In this document: positions 47,550 to 56,300 of the stretch, piece after piece | Layout of the letters: each line of letters opens with the position of its first letter | Position numbering within the stretch: position 1 is the first letter of the stretch | Assembly (NCBI GenBank): GCA_937926195.1 | Contig: CALEXZ010000030.1 | Coordinates: 1-64,000 of the forward strand | Source of the DNA: an uncultured Actinomyces sp. | GTDB taxonomy: Bacteria; Actinomycetota; Actinomycetes; Actinomycetales; Actinomycetaceae | DNA: 64,000 nucleotides | Reading direction: 5' to 3' | The notes under the pieces: model-generated | Told to the model about the DNA's origin: nothing | Databases searched by the model: none | The model's input: the letters and a program-made list of their open reading frames with translations, nothing else | Position numbers and translations under genes: made by a program

Positions 47550-48431
47550 TCAGGGCCGCAGGGCGTGCGCGGTGAGCATCCGCACCGCCTCGGTGTTGCG
47601 CGCCTTGAGCGCCGTCGGGAGGAGCGTGAGCGCGTGGGCCCGCGACGAGGAGTGCAGGCGCGCCGCGCGGGCGGCCGAGCGCCACCCGTTGCGGCGCATG
47701 ATCGACAGGGCCAGCGCGAAGTACTTCTGCTCGCCGTCGAAGCGGCGCCCGTCCAGCAGTGCCGTCGTCGAGGCCGAGGCCTCGTGGCGGCGGTAGGAGA
47801 AGCACACGTGCGGGTCGAGCAGCAGCGACCCGCCTGCGGCGACGATGTCGATGATGAGGGCGAGGTCCTGGATGATCGGGAAGCCGGGGCGGAACGGGTG
47901 CTGGACGATGGTCTCGCGCTTGAACACGAGCGAGGGCCAGTAGAGCCAGTCGGCGCGCAGCAGCGAGGCCGCCAGCGCCTCCCCGGCCAGCAGGCGCGGC
48001 GAGGCGGCACGGGGGCGCGAGAGGACCTTGATGGTGTCCACGAGCGGGCGCACGACCCGCCCGTCGGCGTCGATGACACGCACACCCGGCTGGATGACGT
48101 CGGCCTGCGGGTAGTGCCGGTGGATCTCGTGGACGCGGCTGACGAAGTCGGGGTCGGGGATGTCGTCGCAGCCCAGGAGCATGACGAGCTCGGCGCTCGC
48201 CGCGGACAGGCAGAAGGCGTAGTTCTCGGTGATGCCCTGGTTCGTCTCGTGACGGATGTACGTCACCTTCGGGTCGTCGAGCCGCGCGAAGTACTCGGCG
48301 ACCGAGGGGTCCGGGTAGCAGTCGTCCACCACCGTCAGGCGCCAGTCGTCGCTCGTCTGCCCGCGCACCGCCTCGACGGTCTCGTGCAGGTACCTCGGCT
48401 CGCCCCAGAACGGGAGCATGATGTCGATCAT
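47550..48431 (-). CDS. Glycosyltransferase family 2
   Basis: A 293-residue GT-A enzyme. IMLPFWGEPRYLHETVEAV and LTVVDDCYPDP open the fold; LLGCDDIPDPDF holds the metal-binding Asp pair, and the C-terminal WPSLVFKRE and FSYRRHEASAS segment is typical of GT2. It converges with the acyltransferase gene (18 bases apart) and lies downstream of the DUF2304 gene in the same direction, so the three minus-strand genes here may be one unit. Donor unknown. Confidence 0.82.
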   Translation of the reverse strand: MIDIMLPFWGEPRYLHETVEAVRGQTSDDWRLTVVDDCYPDPSVAEYFARLDDPKVTYIRHETNQGITENYAFCLSAASAELVMLLGCDDIPDPDFVSRVHEIHRHYPQADVIQPGVRVIDADGRVVRPLVDTIKVLSRPRAASPRLLAGEALAASLLRADWLYWPSLVFKRETIVQHPFRPGFPIIQDLALIIDIVAAGGSLLLDPHVCFSYRRHEASASTTALLDGRRFDGEQKYFALALSIMRRNGWRSAARAARLHSSSRAHALTLLPTALKARNTEAVRMLTAHALRP

Positions 48432-48484
48432 TGCGTGTCTTGCCTCTACAGCGGTGGTCGGGAGCGGGTCGGGACGCCCTGCGG

Positions 48485-48865
48485 CTACCCGTCGGTGTCG
48501 GAGTCGGGGTCGGGGGAGGCGGGCGAGGGACGCTGGTCTCGGGTGAGCATGTTGAGGACGGCGACGTTCTCCGCCAGGACGCGGGTTTCGTCCTCGAGCC
48601 TGCTGATCTCAAGCGACAGGTGCAGCGTCACGCCCAGCAGCAGCAGGATGGCCAGCGTGAACAGCAGGTTCGAGGGCACCTGGAAGCCCAGGGCGCCCGC
48701 GAGCCAGCTCAGCAGCTGCGGGACGAGCGCGAGCGTGACGATGGCGACGGAGACGAGCATCCACAGCATGGCGTACTTCTCCCTCAGCTTGCGGCTGCGC
48801 AGGAGCGAGATCATGGCGAGGAAGATGATCGTGGAGATCGCGACGTAGACGGTCTGGCTGGGCAT
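48485..48865 (-). CDS. DUF2304 membrane protein
   Basis: A 126-residue protein with three predicted membrane helices, an acidic C-terminal tail and the DUF2304 signature ISTIIFLAMISLLRSRKL and REKYAMLWMLVSVAI. Such proteins are commonly next to polyprenyl-phosphate glycosyltransferases, as here. ATG at 48865 shares one base with the upstream TGA (TGATG); GTG at 48868 would give a four-base overlap instead. It probably anchors or assists the glycosyltransferase. Confidence 0.85.
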   Translation of the reverse strand: MPSQTVYVAISTIIFLAMISLLRSRKLREKYAMLWMLVSVAIVTLALVPQLLSWLAGALGFQVPSNLLFTLAILLLLGVTLHLSLEISRLEDETRVLAENVAVLNMLTRDQRPSPASPDPDSDTDG

Positions 48866-49605
48866 CACTGCGTCCTTTCGTCCTCACGGCGGCGCCTGAC
48901 GGGGCGGCGCGTCATCGAGATGCCGAGCGCGAAGACCGCCCGGACGAGGTAGACCGCGGCCTTCCACGGCGGTGAGGAGGGGGTGCCGGCCTGGCGCGGG
49001 CGCATCGACACGCCCACCTGGCTGACGGTCAGCCCCGAGCGCACCGCCATGACGAGAGAGTCGATGGTGTCCCCCAGGTACTCCGAGGGGAAGTAGTCGC
49101 AGTACTGCCGGATGGCGGTGCGGTCGGCGGCGCGGAAGCCGCTCGTGACGTCGGTCAGGCGCGTGCGGCTGATGCGCCCGACCGTGCCCGCCAGCAGGAC
49201 CATCGCCCAGCGCCGGGGCCCGCGCACCGTGTAGGTCCCGGACTCGGCGAAGCGCGCGCCGATGGAGATGTTCGTGCGCTCCAGGCCCTCCAGAACCCGC
49301 ATGATGTCCGCAGGATCGTGCTGGCCGTCCGCATCGACCTGGATCGCGCGGTCGTAGTCGAAGCGCCGGGCGTACTTGTAGCCGGCGCGCATGGCACCGC
49401 CGACGCCGAGGTTGTAGGGCAGGTCCAGGACGAGGGCCCCGGCCTCACGCGCGACCGAGGCCGTGGAGTCGGTGGAGCCGTCGTTGACGACGAGCAGGTC
49501 GAACTCCGGCACGGTCCGGCGCAGCTCCCGGATGGTGTCGCCGATGGCCAGCTCCTCGTTCCACGCGGGCATGATGACCAGCGTGCGCGGTGCGGCGGGC
49601 TGCAT
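48865..49605 (-). CDS. Polyprenyl-phosphate glycosyltransferase-like GT2
   Basis: A 246-residue GT2 enzyme of the DPM1-like group. VIMPAWNEELAIGDTIREL, LVVNDGSTDSTASVA, YNLGVGGAMRAGYKYA, and IQVDADGQHDPADI (Asp-x-Asp) are intact. It likely loads a sugar onto undecaprenyl or decaprenyl phosphate, making the lipid-linked donor that GT-C enzymes use. DUF2304 downstream is translationally coupled. This could be the donor-supply step for the five GT-C-like proteins in the window. Confidence 0.86.
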   Translation of the reverse strand: MQPAAPRTLVIMPAWNEELAIGDTIRELRRTVPEFDLLVVNDGSTDSTASVAREAGALVLDLPYNLGVGGAMRAGYKYARRFDYDRAIQVDADGQHDPADIMRVLEGLERTNISIGARFAESGTYTVRGPRRWAMVLLAGTVGRISRTRLTDVTSGFRAADRTAIRQYCDYFPSEYLGDTIDSLVMAVRSGLTVSQVGVSMRPRQAGTPSSPPWKAAVYLVRAVFALGISMTRRPVRRRREDERTQ

Positions 49606-49677
49606 AGGTCTCCTTTGGACGGCAGAAGGCGGCCACAGTGTATGGCGGGCGGCCGGGCGGCGCTGACGGCGCCCCGC

Positions 49678-50550
49678 TCAGCGCCGCTCGCGCTCGAGGA
49701 TGTTGAGCAGGTACTGGCCGTAGCCGGACTTCACCAGCGGCTCGGCGCGCCTGCGCAGGCCCTCGTCGTCGATGAAGCCCATGCGCCAGGCGATCTCCTC
49801 GGGGCAGCCGATGTTGAGGCCCTGACGGTGCTGGATCGTGCGGATGAAGGAGGTCGCGTCGGCCAGCGAGTCGAAGGTGCCCGTGTCGAGCCAGGCGGTG
49901 CCGCGCGGAAGGACCTCGACCGTCAGGCGGCCCGCCTCCAGGTAGGTGCGGTTGACGTCCGTGATCTCGTACTCGCCTCGCGCCGAGGGCTGGAGGTTGC
50001 GCGCGATCTCGACGACGTCGTTGTCGTAGAAGTACAGGCCGGGCACGGCGTAGTCGGACTTGGGATGAGCCGGCTTCTCCTCGATGGACACGGCCCTGAA
50101 GTCCTTGTCGAACTCGACGACGCCGTAGGCGGTGGGGTCGGCCACCTGGTAGGCGTAGACGACGCCGCCCACCGGGTCGGTGTGGCGACGCAGCTGGGTG
50201 CCCATGCCCGGGCCGTAGAAGATGTTGTCGCCCAGGACGAGGGCGGCCGGCTGGTCCCCGATGAAGTCGGCGCCCAGGACGAAGGCCTGGGCCAGGCCGT
50301 TGGGGACCTCCTGGACGGTGTAGGACAGGTTGACGCCCAGCTGTGAGCCGTCTCCCAGCAACCGGTGGAAGCTCGCCGCGTCGTGCGGGGTGGTGATGAC
50401 CAGGACGTCCTGGATGCCCGCGAGCATGAGGGTGCTCAGCGGGTAGTAGACCATCGGCTTGTCGTACACGGGCACGAGCTGCTTGGAGGTGCCCAGGGTG
50501 ATCGGGTTGAGTCGCGTGCCGGAGCCTCCGGCCAGGATGATGCCACGCAT
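49678..50550 (-). CDS. rmlA: Glucose-1-phosphate thymidylyltransferase
   Basis: A 290-residue nucleotidyltransferase for the first step of dTDP-L-rhamnose synthesis. The signature [13 protein letters not shown] and the [12 protein letters not shown] block are intact; [36 protein letters not shown] and [10 protein letters not shown] are all typical of RmlA. The length fits. It stands alone, 72 bases below the GT2 gene, and is divergent from manA. Confidence 0.97.
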   Translation of the reverse strand: MRGIILAGGSGTRLNPITLGTSKQLVPVYDKPMVYYPLSTLMLAGIQDVLVITTPHDAASFHRLLGDGSQLGVNLSYTVQEVPNGLAQAFVLGADFIGDQPAALVLGDNIFYGPGMGTQLRRHTDPVGGVVYAYQVADPTAYGVVEFDKDFRAVSIEEKPAHPKSDYAVPGLYFYDNDVVEIARNLQPSARGEYEITDVNRTYLEAGRLTVEVLPRGTAWLDTGTFDSLADATSFIRTIQHRQGLNIGCPEEIAWRMGFIDDEGLRRRAEPLVKSGYGQYLLNILERERR

Positions 50551-50812
50551 GGGGACAGTCTCCCCGAAGAAGCCCCCGCATGTGCAACGACCCGCAGGTG
50601 CGTCACCGTGGTGCGACGGCCGGAGGCGGTGCCCGGCGCGCCGCCCACGCGTGCCCGCCGACCCGCTCCCGGGACCCCGGGGGCGGGGCGCCGCGCCCCT
50701 GCCTGCGGCCCGTCCGCCCCTGGTTGCGTGGGGCCGACGCCCCTTCCGCCCCGTCGTGTTGGGCGTGCCGCCCCTACCGTGCCCCGTCGGCGGCCGGGTT
50801 ACGGTTCGCCGT

Positions 50813-52003
50813 ATGGAACGCCTCGCCCCCGCCCGCCAGTCCTACGACTGGGGCTCGACCACGGCCGTGCCCGAGTTCCTGGGCACCGAGCCCGACGGCG
50901 CCCCCTGGGCGGAGCTGTGGTTCGGCACCCACCCGGCGGGCCCCACGCGCCTGGCGTCCGGGCCCACCCTCGCCTCCCACGTCGACTCCGACCCCCAGCG
51001 GCTCCTGGGCGACGACGTCGTGCGCCGCTTCGGCCCCCAGCTGCCCTTCCTGCTCAAGGTCATCGCCCCCGCCAAGGCCCTGTCCATCCAGGTTCACCCC
51101 TCGCTGGCGCAGGCGGCCGAGGGCTTCGAGCTCGAGAGCTCGCGGGGCATCCCGCTCGACTCGCCCGTGCGCTCCTACAAGGACGCCAACCACAAGCCCG
51201 AGATGGTCCTGGCCCTGTCTCGCTTCGAGGCGGTGGCGGGCTTCAGGGCACCCCGCCGCGCCTGGGAGGTGCTGGCCGACCTCCAGGCCCCGGTGGCGCG
51301 CCGCATGCGCCGCACGCTGCGTCTCAACCCCACCCGCTACGGCATCCGCCAGGCCTTCAGCGACGTCGTCTCCGCGGGCACCCGCCCCAGCCGCCAGGAG
51401 GTCGACGAGCTCGTCGAGGAGATCGGCGTGCGCCTCGACGAGGGGCGCTCCCCGTCGCGGCGGGTGGACGCCAACGCCCTGGAGATGGCCCGCTGCTTCC
51501 CCGGGGACCCGGGGGTCGTCGCGGCGCTGCTGCTCAACCCCGTCACCCTGCAGCCCGGGGAGGCGCTGTTCGTCCCCGCGGGCTCGGTGCACGCCTACAT
51601 CAGCGGCCTGGGCGTGGAGATCATGGCCTCCTCGGACAACGTGCTGCGCGCGGGCCTGACGCACAAGCACATCGACGTGCCGCAGATGCTCGCCTGCGTC
51701 GACTACGTCGCCGGGCCCCCGGTGCGTCCTGCGCCGGAGTACCTCTCGCGGGCCACGCGCGCCTACTACGCGCCGGTGGACGACTTCGAGCTGCTCGTGA
51801 CCACCGTCGTGCCCGAGGACGGGCGCATGGCCGTCGCCGGGCGCGGTCCGCGCCTCCTGCTGGTCACCGAGGGCGAGGTGACCGTCACGACGCCCCTGGG
51901 CAGCCAGACCCTGCGGCGGGGTGAGGGCGCCTTCGTCGGAGCGGACGAGCGCACCCTCAGCGTCGAGGGCACGGGGACCCTCATCCAGGCCGACGTCCCG
52001 TGA
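50813..52003 (+). CDS. manA: Mannose-6-phosphate isomerase
   Basis: A 396-residue class I phosphomannose isomerase. The N-terminal [43 protein letters not shown] (zinc-site region with Gln and His), and KDANHKPEM (metal-binding region) are intact. [21 protein letters not shown] is the C-terminal catalytic block. It feeds mannose-1-phosphate and GDP-mannose synthesis. ATG at 50813 follows TACGGT by seven bases, with no ribosome site; the longer frame upstream has no conserved sequence. Its last 23 bases overlap tail-to-tail with the next gene. Confidence 0.94.
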   Translation: MERLAPARQSYDWGSTTAVPEFLGTEPDGAPWAELWFGTHPAGPTRLASGPTLASHVDSDPQRLLGDDVVRRFGPQLPFLLKVIAPAKALSIQVHPSLAQAAEGFELESSRGIPLDSPVRSYKDANHKPEMVLALSRFEAVAGFRAPRRAWEVLADLQAPVARRMRRTLRLNPTRYGIRQAFSDVVSAGTRPSRQEVDELVEEIGVRLDEGRSPSRRVDANALEMARCFPGDPGVVAALLLNPVTLQPGEALFVPAGSVHAYISGLGVEIMASSDNVLRAGLTHKHIDVPQMLACVDYVAGPPVRPAPEYLSRATRAYYAPVDDFELLVTTVVPEDGRMAVAGRGPRLLLVTEGEVTVTTPLGSQTLRRGEGAFVGADERTLSVEGTGTLIQADVP

Positions 52004-52730
52004 CCCGCTCCTGACGGGCGGCGAGCGCCACCAGCTCCTCGCCGCAGGCGGCGTCGACCAGCACCGCTCTCGCCCCGCCCGCCCAGGCGGCCAGGACCTC
52101 GCGCACGGCGCGGGCCGCGGCTCCCGGCCCGGTGCTACCGCGTACGAGCACGGCGCGTGCCGTCGGGGCCTGGGCGAGGGCGGCGGCGGCCAGCTCCGTC
52201 CTGTCGAGGCGGGTCCCGTCGTCGGCCAGCAGCGCCGGGAGGCCCGGGGCCGCGGGCAGGGGGGTGAAGCGGTCCGCGTGGCTCATGACGTCGGCGACGC
52301 CGTCGAGCGTCAGCGGCCCCGTCTCGCCGTCGAAGCGCACGGCCAGTGAGGCGCGGGGCACGAGCACCTGCACCTCGGCCCGGGCGTCGAGGTCCTCAAG
52401 CGCGCCTGCGACGCTGACCTCGGGGACCTCGGTGCCCGCGAGGGCCGGTGCCGGCCCCAGGGCGACGCCGCCCCCGGCGAGCCACGCACCCAGGCACCAC
52501 GTCACCGCCCGCCACCCCACCGGCAGGTCCACGTGCACCAGCACTCCCTCACCCGACTCGGTGGTCAGCAGCCCGGCGGACTTGGACGCCCACATGCTCA
52601 GCACGTGACCGGTGAGCTCAATGCGTTCGCTACCAGGGGAGTAGTTCACGAGCCAGGGGCGGTCCGCGTCCGCGGGTCCGGGAAGCAGGGCCACGAGGCG
52701 ATCGGGGGTGGGGTGAGAAACGGCGGGCAT
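51981..52730 (-). CDS. TIGR03089-type conserved actinobacterial protein
   Basis: A 249-residue cytosolic protein of the actinobacteria-restricted TIGR03089 family, recognised from RPWLVNYSPGSERIELTGH, MWASKSAGLL and LPVGWRAVTWCLGAWLAGG. The family resembles the N-terminal part of AMP-binding enzymes but lacks their adenylation motifs; its function is unknown. ATG at 52730 is chosen because it lies six bases after TTAAAT on the minus strand. It overlaps manA by 23 bases. Confidence 0.82.
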   Translation of the reverse strand: MPAVSHPTPDRLVALLPGPADADRPWLVNYSPGSERIELTGHVLSMWASKSAGLLTTESGEGVLVHVDLPVGWRAVTWCLGAWLAGGGVALGPAPALAGTEVPEVSVAGALEDLDARAEVQVLVPRASLAVRFDGETGPLTLDGVADVMSHADRFTPLPAAPGLPALLADDGTRLDRTELAAAALAQAPTARAVLVRGSTGPGAAARAVREVLAAWAGGARAVLVDAACGEELVALAARQERVTGRRPG

Positions 52731-52846
52731 ACGGGGATTTAAGCAGACTCCACGCCCCCGTGGGGGGCTGCATGTGCTGACAAACACAGTCATGTCAGGT
52801 CTAGCGCGAAACCTTGCGGAGGGCCGGTTACGAACAGATGACTAAC

Positions 52847-52886
52847 CTGTCACACGCTTGACTCACCCGAGTGACAGCCGTGTAGT
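52847..52886 (+). promoter_or_regulatory. whiB promoter with flanking inverted repeat
   Basis: TTGACT (52858-52863) and TGTAGT (52881-52886) are separated by 17 bases, a good housekeeping-type promoter 55 bases before the GTG at 52941. CTGTCAC (52847-52853) and its inverted copy GTGACAG (52871-52877) flank the -35 and fall in the spacer. A regulator bound there would block or recruit polymerase. Confidence 0.62.
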
Positions 52887-52940
52887 TTCTACGGGTAATC
52901 CCTGTCAATGGGCAATCCTGCTAGACGAAAGGACGCCATC

Positions 52941-53258
52941 GTGTGGAACATCCTCGGTGACGGCCCGCTCCAGCGGACCGAGGAGGTCGACGACGAGACG
53001 CTCGTCCTGCTCTTCGGTGGCGACGTGTTCGAGGGCGGCCCCCTGGCGTGGCAGGAGCGCGCCCTGTGCGCGCAGACGGACCCCGAGGCCTTCTTCCCGG
53101 AGAAGGGCGGCTCCACCCGTGAGGCCAAGCGCGTGTGCGCCTCCTGCGAGGTCCGCGAGGAGTGTCTTGAGTACGCCCTCGCCAACGACGAGCGCTTCGG
53201 CATCTGGGGCGGCCTGTCCGAGCGCGAGCGGCGTAAGCTCAAGCGCCGCGCGGTCTGA
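52941..53258 (+). CDS. whiB2: WhiB-family iron-sulfur transcription regulator (WhiB2/WhmD type)
   Basis: A 105-residue regulator. Four cysteines hold a [4Fe-4S] cluster: RALCAQTDP, then RVCASCEVREEC. The FGIWGGLSERERRKLKRRAV tail is the WhiB beta-turn and basic DNA-binding segment. PEAFFPEKGGSTREAKRVC is nearly identical to WhiB2/WhmD sequences, which control cell division and septation in mycobacteria and streptomycetes. GTG at 52941 is preferred over ATG 52908 because AAAGGA precedes it. Its location beside DUF3499 and the metallopeptidase gene is conserved in actinobacteria. Confidence 0.94.
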   Translation: MWNILGDGPLQRTEEVDDETLVLLFGGDVFEGGPLAWQERALCAQTDPEAFFPEKGGSTREAKRVCASCEVREECLEYALANDERFGIWGGLSERERRKLKRRAV

Positions 53259-53309
53259 GCGGGCCTCCTCCTGCCGTCCGCAGCCGAGCACACGAGTAGG
53301 GGAAGACCA

Positions 53310-56300
53310 GTGACACCCGCAGCGGAGCCCGCCCGCACGGCCACCGACCCGGGCTCAAGGACCCTCGCCGTCATCGTCTGCGCCGGGGTCACCCCGTACC
53401 TGGCTCGCACCCTGCGTGCCGTCGCCTCCCAGAGCCGCCTGCCCGACGTCGTCCTCGTCGTCGACGTCGCCTCGCGCGCCAACGGGCTGGGTGACGGCAC
53501 CCCTGTCGGCGATGCCGTCGCCCTGTCCGGCCTGGACGCCGTGTGCGACGTGCGCATCGTGCGCGCCGGCGAGGCACCGACCTTCCTCGCGGCCGTGGAC
53601 GCGGGGCTCGCCCGCTACGGCGAGCTCGTGGCCGCCGGCAACCGCCGCCGCCCCGCCGGCCGCGCGGGCTCGGCCCCCACCGGCTCGGGGTCCGCGGGCC
53701 TCTCGCGCGCCACCTCCAGCCTTGCCCCCGGCCGCACCCGCGTACCGGCGGGCACGGGGGAGGAGGACCTCACGCTCGCGGGCCCCGACGGCGCCCGCTC
53801 GCCCATCACCCGCGACGAGGCCCGCACGCACGGACGCGAGGAGTGGCTGTGGCTGCTGCACGACGACTCCGCGCCCGCGCCGCAGTGCCTGGCCGAGCTC
53901 CTGGCGACCGTCGAGGGCGCCCGCTCCATCGCCCTGGCGGGCCCCAAGCAGGTCGGCTGGGACGACCCCGGCACCCTCCTTGAGGTGGGCCTGCGCACCA
54001 CCGCCTCCGCCCGCCGTGCCAACGACATCGTCGAGGGCGAGGTCGACCAGGGCCAGCACGACTCCCGCAGCGACGTCCTCGCCGTCGGCACCGCCGGGGC
54101 TCTCGTCTCCCGTACCGCCTGGGACGCCGTGAGCAGCTCGGGCTGCGGCGTCACCACCGACATCGACGCCTTCGGCGACTCCCTGGCCCTGTCGCGCGCG
54201 CTGCGCCTGCAGGGCCACCGTGTCGTCGTCGTCCCGACGGCGCGCCTGAGCCACCGCCGTGCCGCCTACCTCGGCCTGCGCGGGCCCGGCGCCCCGGCCC
54301 CCGAGCGGCCCGCGCGCGGCAGCGAGGACGCCGACCAGGTGCCCCCGGTGCCCGTGGGCGAGCCCGAGGCGGACCCTGACCGCTCCTTCCGTGCCCGCCG
54401 TGCCGCACAGCTGCGCTCCTGGGCCACGGCCTCCTCGGCCCCTCTGCCCTTCCTGCTCACCTGGTTCTGGGTCCTGGGCGTGGCGCGCGCCGCCTGGCGG
54501 ATGGTGATGAAGTCGCCCGCCCTGGCGCGTGACGAGCTCGCGGCCGTCGCCCACTGCCTGCACGACGCGCACCGCGTCCACCGCGACCGCCGTCGGCTCT
54601 CCGCCCTGACGAGCGTGCGCCGCGGGGTGCTGGCAGAGCTGTACCTGCCCGCCTCCGAGATCCGCGCGGCCCGCCGCGACCTGCGCCGCCAGGAGCGTGA
54701 GCGCGAGGCCCGCGCCGCGGCACCCTCCGAGCTCGAGCTGCGTGAGCTCGCCGCGCTCGCGCGTCGGCGGCGCCGCGCCCTGTGCCTGAGCCTGCTGGTC
54801 ACCGCCGCCGTCGGCCTGGCGGGCGTCTCCCACGTCCTCGTCGCCCGGGCGGTGACCGGGGGATCGCTGGCCTCCCTCGGTGGCTGGCAGCAGACGTGGC
54901 AGGCGGCCTGGAGCACCTGGGCCGCCTCAGGCGACGGCTACCTCACGGGCCCGTCCCCCTTCCTCGCCGTCCTCACCCCGCCGCTGCTCGTCGGCTCCTG
55001 GCTCGGGCTCGACGGCGGTGCGCTGGTCCACCTCCTCGTGGTCCTCGCCGTGCCCCTCGCCGCCCTGGGCGCCTGGTTCGCCGCGGGCACCGTCACCCGG
55101 CGCACGAGCCTGCGGGCCTGGGCCGCGCTCGCCTGGGCGCTCGCCCCCACCCTGCTGCTGGGGGTCGGGCAGGGGCGCCTGGGCCCGGTGCTCGTGCACC
55201 TCGTCCTGCCGTGGGCGCTGACGGCCCTGTCCCGGGCGGTGGGGGCCGACCGGCGTGACGTCGTGCTGTCGGGCCTCGTGGGCGCCCACCACGTCACCGA
55301 GGAGGAGAAGGCCGAGCTCGACCGCTTCGCCTCCGAGACCATGTCCGCCCTCGCCGAGCTCGCCGACGCCGAGGACGAGGAGGGCGAGCCGACTGACGCC
55401 GAGCCCGTCGACGCCGAGGACGAGGAGGACGAGGCACCCGAGGCACGGGCCGACGCGGGTGAGGACGAGCCCGCCGGCACCGAGCCCGCTGACACCGGGA
55501 CGGACGACAGCGGGGACACCGGCACCGAGCCCGCCGACGCCCGGGCCGACGAGGAGGAGACGGTCGCTGCCGCACCCGACGCCGACGGGGACGCGCCCGA
55601 CGCCGACGGGGACGCGCCCGACGCCGACGGGGACGCGCCCGGTGCCGGACCGGTCGACGCGGCCGCCGTCGACGAGGTGAGCGGCGCCGTCGTTGCCGCG
55701 CGCAACGCCCACGAGGCCGCCGTGCGGGCCGCCACCGCCGAGACGTACGGTCCCGGCTCTGCCGCTGCCGCCGCGGCCGCGGGCCTGCTGCTCAGCCTCG
55801 TCGTCGCCGTCGCCCCCTCCACGAGCCTGCTCGTCCTGCCGGGCCTGCTCCTGCTCGCGGCCGGCTGCCGCCGCTCGCGCGCACGTCTGCTGCTCACGCT
55901 CCTGCCCGTCGTCGCGACCGCCGCCCCCCTGCTGTGGCGCGCGGCCGAGCGCGCCACCCAGGGCAGCCCGGCCGGCTGGCGCGAGGCCCTGCGCTACCTG
56001 CTCACCGACTGGGGCGCCCCGGTGGCCGTTCCCGGCGGCAGCGGAGTCTCCCTCCTGCTGGGAAGCCCCGTGCGCCTGAGCGCTCTCGTCGAGGCCCTCA
56101 CCGGATCCACCGTTGCCACCGCCACCGACTCCGAGGTCCCCGCCGGCGTCGTCCTGGGTCCCCTCGACACCGGCGTCGGGCCCATCACCCTCGCGGTGGC
56201 CGCCCTGCTCGCCCTGCTGCCCCTGTGCGCTCTTCTGGGGTCCCTCGCCCGCGGCGCCCGCGGCCGGCGGGCGCGCGCCGGGCTGGCGGCCGCCGCCGCC

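Noticed and set aside
55575..55637. 21-base repeats as a CRISPR or regulatory array
   Set aside because: They are in frame, adjacent and inside a coding sequence.
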